NCBI GenBank assembly: GCA_009783355.1
Contig: WRHH01000022.1
Span: 1 to 40,150 of the forward strand
Source of the DNA: Synergistaceae bacterium
GTDB lineage: Bacteria > Synergistota > Synergistia > Synergistales > Aminobacteriaceae
DNA: 40,150 nucleotides
Direction: 5' to 3'
A program made the position numbers and the translations under genes. Positions 33,965 through 40,150 of this stretch are shown here, in pieces (positions within the stretch are counted from its first letter, which is position 1; each line of letters begins with the position of its first letter). The notes under the pieces were generated by a model. It saw only the letters and a program-made list of their open reading frames with translations. It was not told the DNA's origin and did no database searches.

Positions 33965-34288
33965 CTAATCAAGCGAGAAGGGAAGCAATGCCATAAAACG
34001 CGCGCGTTTAATAGCTTCAGTTAATTGGCGTTGATGTTTTGCACAACTGCCTGAAATACGCCTTGGGACAATTTTTCCTCGCTCGCTGATATATTTTCGA
34101 AGTTTTTCTACATCTTTGTAGTCAACTTTCTCAGTTTTTTCCACGCAATAATAACAGAACTTCGGGCGTCTTTTCCCTCCAAGCCCGCCGCGGCGCATTC
34201 CGCGCCCACGGTCATCTCTGTCTTTATCTTTGTCTTTATCCGGGCCGCGTCCGCCGAAGCGGTCGCCAAAATTTTTTTCTCCGTTCAC
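33965..34288 (-). CDS. rpsR: 30S ribosomal protein S18 with long charged N-terminal extension
   Basis: The S18 core begins at about residue 40 ([20 protein letters not shown]) and ends with [20 protein letters not shown], both typical. Before it is an unusual 40-residue leader of Asp, Lys, Arg and Gly, encoded by repeated GATAAAGACAAA-type DNA (about 34199-34250). The core keeps three cysteines (CYYC and GSC). GTG start at 34288 follows GGAGG by ten bases. S18 pairs with S6 on the ribosome. Confidence 0.93.
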   Translation of the reverse strand: MNGEKNFGDRFGGRGPDKDKDKDRDDRGRGMRRGGLGGKRRPKFCYYCVEKTEKVDYKDVEKLRKYISERGKIVPRRISGSCAKHQRQLTEAIKRARFMALLPFSLD

Positions 34289-34319
34289 TTTTCTTTATCC
34301 TCCTTCGGGTGTAAATAAA

Positions 34320-34820
34320 TCAAAATGGAATCTCAGCGTCAAGTCCGCCTTCATCCAAATCTAGTTCCGAAAAATCAGTAGGAAATTCGTCGTCGCTGAA
34401 TCCGTTATCCCTCACGCTTTGTCCAGTAGCTTTAGTTTGGGTATCCCGAGTTCCATTACCGTAATTTCTTCCTGAGCTATCCTCTTTTTTAGCTCCGACA
34501 AATTGCACTGTAGATGCCAGAATATCCGTAGTATAACGCTTTCCAGACCCGTCTTTGGCCTCGTAGCTTCCCGTTTGTATACGTCCTTCAACTAATACTC
34601 CCGTCCCCTTTTTAAGGTATTTGCCGCAAAATTCTGCGAGAGGCCCCCAAGCAACGACGGAGATAAAATCGGTGTTTTCTTTTAATTCTCCATTCTGGTC
34701 TTTCCAACTGTAACCGACAGCGACTGTAAATCGGACATACGCGCGCTTATTCAGCGTGTAACGCAGATCAGGGTCGCGCGAGACATTTCCTATGAGTATA
34801 GCTTTATTGAAACCTCTCAT
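34320..34820 (-). CDS. ssb: Single-stranded DNA-binding protein
   Basis: OB-fold protein of about 110 residues (FNKAILIGNVSRDPDLRYT, FISVVAWGPLAEFCGKYLKK, GVLVEGRIQTGSYEAKDGSG), a flexible linker, and an acidic tip ending DAEIPF, the partner-docking motif. I start at the ATG at 34820 with GGAG just upstream, giving 166 residues; the frame extends seven codons further into the end of rpsF. Located between rpsF and rpsR as in many bacteria. Confidence 0.95.
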   Translation of the reverse strand: MRGFNKAILIGNVSRDPDLRYTLNKRAYVRFTVAVGYSWKDQNGELKENTDFISVVAWGPLAEFCGKYLKKGTGVLVEGRIQTGSYEAKDGSGKRYTTDILASTVQFVGAKKEDSSGRNYGNGTRDTQTKATGQSVRDNGFSDDEFPTDFSELDLDEGGLDAEIPF

Positions 34821-34830
34821 CGTTTGCTCC

Positions 34831-35112
34831 TCACTCGTCAAGTAAAATTATCATCTGACGCCAAACATTTGGACGCAAACCAAGCACTCGCTTCAGCTCA
34901 AAAGTCTGCTGAGGTTCAAGTTTGAAGTTGAAAAGAGCATAATTACCTTCATTCTTTTTTTGAATCTCATAAGCAAGACGTTTCTTGCCAAGCACATCAG
35001 TCTTGACTATCTCTCCGCCAAGACTACGCACGACCTCTTCAATTTTCGAAACTTCATCTTTAGGTTCTTCAATATCCGGGCTCATCAATACCATCATCTC
35101 GTATGGCCGCAC
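34831..35112 (-). CDS. rpsF: 30S ribosomal protein S6
   Basis: S6 with YEMMVLMSPD at the start and GGEIVKTDVLGKKRLAYEIQ in the core; KKNEGNYALFNFKLEP follows. I prefer the GTG at 35112 (93 residues), which is eight bases after GGAGG. The GTG at 35121, three codons earlier, overlaps that ribosome binding site. First gene of the operon rpsF-ssb-rpsR-DUF2232-rplI-dnaB. Confidence 0.94.
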   Translation of the reverse strand: MRPYEMMVLMSPDIEEPKDEVSKIEEVVRSLGGEIVKTDVLGKKRLAYEIQKKNEGNYALFNFKLEPQQTFELKRVLGLRPNVWRQMIILLDE

Positions 35113-35137
35113 GTTACTCACCTCCTCCCTTTGGACT

Positions 35138-35173
35138 ATGCGGACTTTTCATCGAAGCGAAAAGTCAGGGCAC
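35138..35173 (-). promoter_or_regulatory. Candidate S6:S18-binding leader RNA motif
   Basis: In the rpsF leader a perfect 8-base stem GACTTTTC/GAAAAGTC (35143-35166) has the sequence CCG on its 3' side, and the flanks GTGC and GCAT can form a short outer stem. This asymmetric loop with CCG 3' to a hairpin is the layout known for S6:S18 autoregulatory leaders, which sit just before rpsF. I could not fold it by computer. Confidence 0.5.
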
Positions 35174-35183
35174 GTGACTAATA

Positions 35184-35212
35184 ATTATATGACAATTTTT
35201 GATTTTGGACAA
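35184..35212 (-). promoter_or_regulatory. Promoter of the rpsF-dnaB operon
   Basis: On the minus strand TTGTCC (35212-35207), 17 bases, TATAAT (35189-35184). About 72 bases before rpsF, leaving room for the leader hairpin. Confidence 0.7.
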
Positions 35213-35237
35213 TAGCTTAATTCCGTATTATTTCGAC

Positions 35238-35339
35238 CTACGCTTTTAAAAGCCGGACTAGCTCGGATATGGCTCGTAACAGTGCTGATAACGCTGTTAC
35301 GAGTTTTATTATAGCCATCGCAAGTTCAATCTTTTCCAC
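35238..35339 (-). CDS. Small amphipathic peptide, 33 residues, unknown function
   Basis: A short ORF too small for standard gene finders. The GTG at 35339 follows GGGGGTGAG by a few bases. The peptide starts MEKIELAMAIIKLVTALSAL and goes on with Leu-rich, Arg- and Lys-containing residues to ALA-type end (…VRLLKA). It is Leu/Ile/Ala-rich with charges spaced along one face, as in a membrane-active or coiled helix. The region upstream (35340-35402) has strong hairpins (GGGGAC…, CTCCGGA…TCCGGAG), reminiscent of a structured toxin leader. A 10-base perfect inverted repeat (35272-35302) lies inside the coding part. It could be a second small toxin, a regulatory peptide, or a chance ORF. Confidence 0.5.
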   Translation of the reverse strand: MEKIELAMAIIKLVTALSALLRAISELVRLLKA

Positions 35340-35504
35340 GCTTTCTCACCCCCTTTCCGGGGGCGTCCCCTGCTGTAGCCTCTCCGGACGAAAATCCGGA
35401 GCCCTCTTTAGAAATTTCTTTTATCATGCATTTTAATAAGCTTGGGGCGTAAATCCTCAAATTGTTAAAACAACTCTGAAAATGAGATTCTTATTCTTGC
35501 CCGC

Positions 35505-35517
35505 AACGTGCTAAAAT
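35505..35517 (+). promoter_or_regulatory. Possible extended -10 promoter of the histidine kinase gene
   Basis: TG-C-TAAAAT at 35509-35517, 31 bases before the start, without a good -35. A short AGGAG/CTCCT hairpin follows at 35520-35533, then the GGAGG ribosome binding site. Confidence 0.3.
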
Positions 35518-35547
35518 AAAGGAGACTTCTCCTGGAGGAAATAGAAT

Positions 35548-38500
35548 ATGGCGCTGGTATTGGCAGTTCTTGTGTTGATTGTTGCGGTCAACTGCTGTTT
35601 CATGATTTATTTGATTGCCGATATAACGACTCATTCCGCGCGTACCGAACGTGAGCCGGGAAATGTATTATTGCTTGGCGTTATTTCTTTTTTCCAGTTC
35701 CTGCTGTCAACTTTCGGAATTTCCGATTACGCCATCGGCGCTGCCGTATACTCCAAACTGAAATGGGTATCCGCAAAGAAACTGCCTGGAACTGTGAACA
35801 CTGCGGCTGTCATTCCAGTGACCGTAATGGCGCTTATTTACATCACTTCCATCAAAGTAGACCTTGCCACTCTGGTTGTTCCCATCGTCGCCCAAGTGAT
35901 AGGAGCATATGTATCGCCCCGTTTCGTCGTGAAAATGCCGGTACGTCCCATAAGAATTTTTCTGGCCATTGGAATGTTAGTCACGGTGTTGCGAGTTGCC
36001 GCCGAAGGCTTCGGCTTTTTCCCCACTGAAGGAACCATGACGGCGCTGAGCGTGGGAAAGCTTACCCTTCTGGGGTTTCTCTGCCTGATATACGGAGCGC
36101 TCAATAACCTTGGACTCGGTTCCTTTGCCCCTACCATGGCTACAGTTTACGCCCTTGGCCTGAACCCCGAAGCCGCTTTTCCCATAATGACCGGAACCAC
36201 GACTTTTTCGCTCCCCGTAGCAAGTATACAGTTCATCAGGCATGACAGCTATTCGCGCAAGATAACAATAATCAGCGCGATTTGCGGAACCATGGGCGTT
36301 CTCGCCGCTGCTTTCGTTATAAATGAAATAGATATTTCCCCGCTAAAATGGCTTGTTGCGGTATTTTTATTTTACAGCGCCTGCTCCATGCTCATGGCTG
36401 CTATAAAAGACAAGCCTGACGTAGTTGCCGCGCCAAGAGCTGGAAAAGGAGAAAATAAACAGTCCGTCGTAGGTTGGCTGACAAGCGTTTGCCTCGCCAT
36501 GATACTTATTGGCGCCGTGTCCCTTGTTTCCATTTTTGTTGGGAATTTTCGCATTCTTTCAGCCGACTATCTCAAAGTAAGCCTGAGCGAACACAATACT
36601 CAGCTGCGCGACAACGTACACGCGTATCTGCGCGAGCATGAGAACCTGCTTTTAAGCGCCAGGGTCGGGGTCGCCGATTATATGTCCGAACAACCTGCCG
36701 ATTTAGAGCAACTCCGAACGTACCTTGAGAAAAGCTCCCGCGTTTTGGATGACGTTTCCACCCTGTACTGCACCACAAACGAGGTGTGGAACAAACCTGG
36801 CGGCTACGCTGTGTTCAGCCAGCCCTGGGACGTCCCGCAGGATTGGAACAACACGGAAAGGCTATGGTTCATCGCCGCAAAAAGAGCGCGAGGGGCCGTG
36901 GCTTATTCCAAACCGTATGTTGACGCTCTAACGGGCGACGTTATTCTGGACATATCCATCAACGTATACGACGCGCATGAAAACGACATTGGAGTCGTTT
37001 CGCAATCAATCACCATCGAATCTCTTAACGCCATGCTCCGCAAGTTTACCTCATTGGAAGGGCAGCAGGTATTTCTCATAGGCGCCGACGGGATTTTTAT
37101 CGTCCATCCGGACAATATGATGGCGGCGCAAGGGGATTTTTTCCGGGAATCCGAGCTTGAAGCTTATCGGGACGATATTCTGGCCGGAGGATATTTTTCC
37201 GCCGCGGACAAGGGCATGACGATATATTCCTCGTCCATACCCAACGCGGGATGGCTTGTGGTGTCCATGATCCCCGCTGAGAATATTTCATCATCCATTA
37301 ACGATCACATACTCAGTATGTTTTTGAAACCCATGTCTATAATCCTTTTCATGCTTCTGGTGGTACCCATAAGCCTATTGGTTATAATACGCCGGGAGAG
37401 CATGGGCAAGCTTACGGCGGAACGGGTCACGAGGGCAAAGGACTACTTCATCGCGCGCATAAGCCACGAGATACGCACTCCGATGAACGCCGTCATCGGA
37501 ATGAGCGAGCTGGCGCAGCAGGATTACGGCACGCCCAGGGGGCTGGAATATATTTCCGGCATCAAAAACGCGGGGATGTCTTTATTGTCCATTATCAACG
37601 ATGTCCTCGACTTTTCCAAAATTGAAACCGGCAGACTGGAATTCACTTCGGAATACTATGAAACGGCTTCCATGCTCAACGACGTGTTGACCATTATCCG
37701 TGTCCAGATGACAGAAAAGCCTATAGAATTTGTGGTGGACACAGGCCCCGCTATTCCCAGCGGCCTGATCGGCGACGCCGGTCGTGTAAAGCAAGTGCTG
37801 CTCAACCTTTTGAGCAACGCCGTGAAATATACTAACGAAGGATCTATAAGTATGCGTTTCTTTACTACCAAAGAGGAGGCGGAAAACACGGCGCTCCTGA
37901 CTTTCGTTATCGAGGACAGCGGCATTGGAATAAAGCCGGAGGATATGCCGAAACTGTTCGGCGACTTCACGCGCATCGACGAAAAGCGCAACAGCGCCAT
38001 CGAGGGCGCGGGGCTGGGGCTGTCCATAGCGCGCAGCTTATGCCGCGCAATGGGAGGCGGGATTACAGTATCCAGCGAATACGGCAAGGGCTCCATTTTC
38101 ACCGCGACAATGGTGCAGACCGTGTCCGACTGGGAACCGATGGGAGAAGTAGTTGTCGCATCCGCGCAGCAGTTCAAGGCGCAGTGCGCCACTTTCACCG
38201 CGCCGGACGCGGAGGTGCTGGTGGTGGACGATATCCCCAACAACCTTATGGTGGCCGAAGGGCTGCTCCGACCTTACAAAATGCGTGTTTTCGTCTGCCA
38301 GAACGGCCGGAAGGCCGTGGAGCTTGTGAAATCACGTCCATTCGACCTTGTGTTCATGGATCACATGATGCCGGAAATGGATGGCATGGAAGCCGCCAAA
38401 ATAATACGCGCTCTCGGCGGGCGCTTTACGGGACTGACTATAGTGGCGCTCACTGCCCACGCGGTTTCCGGAATGAAGGAGATGTTTTTGGCGGGCGGCT

Positions 38501-39165
38501 TTGACGATTTCCTTTCCAAGCCCATAGAAGCGGACAAACTTGACTCCTTGCTGCAACGATGGATTCCCGCCGCGAAACGGCAAAATATTCCGCCGGTTCT
38601 GGAGGAAACCCCCGCTACGGATGAACCCGCAGCGCAGCCCGATAAAGTCGGTATGGCGGGAGCAACTCAAGCTGAATTGGCAGCGCAACGGCTCGATATG
38701 CTCAACCATTACCGCTGGCATTTTGCGAGCGGTATCCCCGCAGATGGGGAGTACTGCGAAAAATTCGGCGCCCTGGTGAAAGCCATGATGGAGGATTCAA
38801 TGGTGAACGCCATGGTTACGGCGCATACGCGCCGGATGATGGCAGGTCTTGCGAAAGCAGGACGCAGAGGTGACGCGGAGACTATCCGGCGGCTTTTACC
38901 GGACGTGTATGACGCTCTCTGCGCTGCCATGAAAGATGAACGCGCCGAAGCGGAAGCCGTGCTTTTGCGGCTCAAAGCGGCTATAGACGAGGGCGACGCT
39001 GAAAGCGCGTCCGCGATTATGGATGAATTGCGGGAAATGGAAAATATGAGCACACCCATACGTGAACTATATTTCTTTCTTTATGACGCGCTGTTTATGG
39101 ACAAAATGGAGAAGGCGGCCGAAGGGTTGGCCGTGTGGTTGGAAATATACGGAAGTACTGGTTAA
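35548..39165 (+). CDS. Hybrid sensor histidine kinase with N-terminal TSUP (TauE/SafE)-like permease domain
   Basis: Unusual 1205-residue fusion. Residues 1-about 292 are polytopic and resemble TSUP-family transporters (FFQFLLSTFGISDYAIGAA, then KKLPGTVNTAAVIPVTVMAL). A helix at about 309-333 leads to an extracytoplasmic Cache-like sensor (about 334-590, with WNNTERLWFIAAKRARGAV and GWLVVSMIP), and another helix at 597-614. The kinase follows: HisKA with H640 in ISHEIRTPMNAVIGMSE, HATPase with N757, DSGIGI (790-795) and GAGLGLS (820-826). A receiver domain has D894/D895, phospho-acceptor D938 and K991. The last about 180 residues are helical and unrecognised. Start ATG follows GGAGG by nine bases. 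It likely couples binding or transport of a small anion to phosphorylation of the next gene's product. Confidence 0.85.
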   Translation: MALVLAVLVLIVAVNCCFMIYLIADITTHSARTEREPGNVLLLGVISFFQFLLSTFGISDYAIGAAVYSKLKWVSAKKLPGTVNTAAVIPVTVMALIYITSIKVDLATLVVPIVAQVIGAYVSPRFVVKMPVRPIRIFLAIGMLVTVLRVAAEGFGFFPTEGTMTALSVGKLTLLGFLCLIYGALNNLGLGSFAPTMATVYALGLNPEAAFPIMTGTTTFSLPVASIQFIRHDSYSRKITIISAICGTMGVLAAAFVINEIDISPLKWLVAVFLFYSACSMLMAAIKDKPDVVAAPRAGKGENKQSVVGWLTSVCLAMILIGAVSLVSIFVGNFRILSADYLKVSLSEHNTQLRDNVHAYLREHENLLLSARVGVADYMSEQPADLEQLRTYLEKSSRVLDDVSTLYCTTNEVWNKPGGYAVFSQPWDVPQDWNNTERLWFIAAKRARGAVAYSKPYVDALTGDVILDISINVYDAHENDIGVVSQSITIESLNAMLRKFTSLEGQQVFLIGADGIFIVHPDNMMAAQGDFFRESELEAYRDDILAGGYFSAADKGMTIYSSSIPNAGWLVVSMIPAENISSSINDHILSMFLKPMSIILFMLLVVPISLLVIIRRESMGKLTAERVTRAKDYFIARISHEIRTPMNAVIGMSELAQQDYGTPRGLEYISGIKNAGMSLLSIINDVLDFSKIETGRLEFTSEYYETASMLNDVLTIIRVQMTEKPIEFVVDTGPAIPSGLIGDAGRVKQVLLNLLSNAVKYTNEGSISMRFFTTKEEAENTALLTFVIEDSGIGIKPEDMPKLFGDFTRIDEKRNSAIEGAGLGLSIARSLCRAMGGGITVSSEYGKGSIFTATMVQTVSDWEPMGEVVVASAQQFKAQCATFTAPDAEVLVVDDIPNNLMVAEGLLRPYKMRVFVCQNGRKAVELVKSRPFDLVFMDHMMPEMDGMEAAKIIRALGGRFTGLTIVALTAHAVSGMKEMFLAGGFDDFLSKPIEADKLDSLLQRWIPAAKRQNIPPVLEETPATDEPAAQPDKVGMAGATQAELAAQRLDMLNHYRWHFASGIPADGEYCEKFGALVKAMMEDSMVNAMVTAHTRRMMAGLAKAGRRGDAETIRRLLPDVYDALCAAMKDERAEAEAVLLRLKAAIDEGDAESASAIMDELREMENMSTPIRELYFFLYDALFMDKMEKAAEGLAVWLEIYGSTG

Positions 39166-39189
39166 TAATACGGGAGGCAGGTGTTTTCC

Positions 39190-39810
39190 ATGAAAAAAAT
39201 CCTAATTGTAGAAGATATGACCCTGTTGAAGGACGCGTTGACGAATGTCATCAACGGGCAGGATGATATGCGGGTTATCGGCGTCACATCAAACGCGGAC
39301 AACGCTCTCGAATTGTGCCGGAAAACAGCTCCCGATCTGGCGCTAATAGACGTGGTGACGGAGAACAAGGCCAACGGCATAGCGGCGGCGGCGGAAATAC
39401 GCTCTGAATTGCCGGACATCAAAATAGTGATAATGACAGCCTTGCCGGAGATAACTTTTATTGACGCGGCCCGCAAGGCGGGAGCGCATAGTTTTATCTA
39501 CAAGAATTCGGACAGTCGGCATCTGCTGTCCGTTATACGCGGCACCCTGAACGGCAACGGCACTTACCCGGGCCCCGGCGATGAAGTTATTACCCGCGCA
39601 AGTTTTTCCGATACGGAAATAGCAATAATCCGCCTTGTCTGCCAGGGCAAAAACCGGAACGAAGTAGCCAAATCCCTGTTCTTAACTGAATCCAATGTCA
39701 AGGCGCTCGTCACCGGCATTCTGAACAAAACCGGATTTGACAACATCAGAAAATTCTCGGTGTATGCCGTGACCCACGGTTTCATCGTGGCTGACCAAAG
39801 CGATAATTAG
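39190..39810 (+). CDS. NarL/LuxR-family response regulator
   Basis: Probable partner of the kinase 24 bases upstream. The receiver domain has MKKILIVEDM at the start, the phospho-acceptor in LALIDVV (Asp at about 54), Thr in IVIMTA and Lys in HSFIYKN. The C-terminal helix-turn-helix is of the LuxR type: FSDTEIAIIRLVCQGKNRNE and VAKSLFLTESNVKALVTGIL. I use the ATG at 39190 (206 residues); a GTG at 39181 is in frame but overlaps the GGGAGG. It should bind DNA when phosphorylated. Its target is not evident in the window. Confidence 0.88.
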   Translation: MKKILIVEDMTLLKDALTNVINGQDDMRVIGVTSNADNALELCRKTAPDLALIDVVTENKANGIAAAAEIRSELPDIKIVIMTALPEITFIDAARKAGAHSFIYKNSDSRHLLSVIRGTLNGNGTYPGPGDEVITRASFSDTEIAIIRLVCQGKNRNEVAKSLFLTESNVKALVTGILNKTGFDNIRKFSVYAVTHGFIVADQSDN

Positions 39811-39974
39811 TGTGGAGTGTGGAATGTGAAGTTAAAAGACAAAAGCAAAGGCAAAAGACTGGATGTTTGGTCAACGTTGAAGGTTTTACGTGTAGGGGCG
39901 ACATTCTGCCGCCCGTGCCGATATCCACGAATCGCGCATTATTCAGGTTGTAGGGGCGTCATTTTACCGCCAGT
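39809..39974 (+). repeat. Degenerate heptads and two TGTAGGGGCG hairpin repeats
   Basis: Immediately after the response regulator are diverged heptads (AGTGTGG twice, AATGTGA, AGTTAAA) followed by AGACAAAAGC, then two copies of the 26-base repeat at 39891-39916 and 39949-39974. This has the same composite order as 14792-14900: heptads, AGACAAAAG, 26-mer. No gene is in 39811-40150. Confidence 0.7.
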
Positions 39975-40085
39975 GCTAGAAACCATGAACTGCCAAACTC
40001 GGCGGCTCTCTGCTTACCTGCCGCCCCCTCGGCTTTGGCTATTTAGAGGCATAACAAATGGCTATATTAGCCGGATCAACATAAT

Positions 40086-40131
40086 AAAAGCGGCTTCGCA
40101 TCTCAGATGAATTTGATGCGAAGTCGCTTTT
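40086..40131. terminator. Strong hairpin, probable bidirectional terminator
   Basis: AAAAGCG-g-CTTCGCATC (40086-40102) pairs with GATGCGAAG-t-CGCTTTT (40115-40131): 16 pairs and one mismatch around a 12-base loop. It could end the kinase-regulator transcript or one arriving from beyond the window. Confidence 0.65.
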
Positions 40132-40150
40132 GAAAATCTGTATTTAACCT

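Noticed and set aside
35272..35302. Stand-alone rho-independent terminator (10-base stem followed by TTTTA)
   Set aside because: No plus-strand gene ends before it, and it lies inside the minus-strand 33-residue ORF; T-run is short.
39817..40110. 97-codon plus-strand ORF at the window end
   Set aside because: It is built from the heptad and 26-base repeats, has no ribosome binding site, and the protein is Cys/Arg/Pro-rich without pattern.

Overview
The window looks like a chromosomal segment of an anaerobic member of the Synergistota. The best taxonomic clue is the C-terminus of the large secreted M14-type peptidase (644-3595). It ends in a Cys-Asn-Ala-Gly motif, a hydrophobic stretch and Arg-Arg-Lys, the pattern of the Synerg-CTERM sorting signal. 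Housekeeping gene order (rpsB-tsf-pyrH-frr; rpsF-ssb-rpsR-DUF2232-rplI-dnaB; ctsR-clpC) is of a general bacterial, Firmicutes-like type. Most genes have clear Shine-Dalgarno sequences, and many start with GTG or TTG. No rRNA, tRNA, CRISPR array or transposase was found.

Layout. 1-3600: a partial Cys-cluster ORF, then the exported peptidase, closed by a terminator shared with the converging operon. 3767-12130 (minus strand): a complete 14-gene membrane-bound [NiFe]-hydrogenase operon in the order mbhA to mbhN. It joins an Mrp-type Na+/H+ antiporter module (mbhA-H) to a ferredoxin-oxidising hydrogenase module (mbhI-N), which implies H2 evolution from reduced ferredoxin coupled to an ion gradient. 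12441-14787: an exported ankyrin-repeat protein and a phosphomannomutase/phosphoglucomutase. 15164-20889: pheS-pheT, preceded by a tandem duplication that left a half-length copy of a membrane gene and an internally deleted pheS pseudogene.

20890-23130 is a small accessory stretch: an AlbA_2-type regulator, a Cys-rich DUF3795-like protein, and a probable type I toxin-antitoxin locus. The last consists of a 26-residue hydrophobic peptide facing a short structured RNA across a shared terminator. 23221-27248 is the rpsB-tsf-pyrH-frr translation operon followed by cheR. An inverted-repeat element of heptanucleotide arrays and GC-rich hairpins lies between tsf and pyrH. 27210-30995 (minus) is ctsR-clpC-PHP with a recognisable CtsR operator over its promoter. 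31150-35212 (minus) is the rpsF to dnaB operon with a good promoter and a candidate S6:S18-binding leader.

35238-35339 (minus) holds an unannotated 33-residue amphipathic peptide with a good ribosome binding site. 35548-39810 is a two-gene signalling operon: a 1205-residue hybrid histidine kinase whose N-terminus looks like a TauE/SafE-type permease followed by a Cache-like sensor, and a NarL/LuxR-type response regulator. The last 340 bases are non-coding repeats ending in a strong hairpin.

The main discoveries to follow up are the type I toxin-antitoxin locus, the 33-residue peptide, the permease-sensor-kinase fusion, the pheS duplication with microhomology deletion, and the dispersed heptad/hairpin repeat families.
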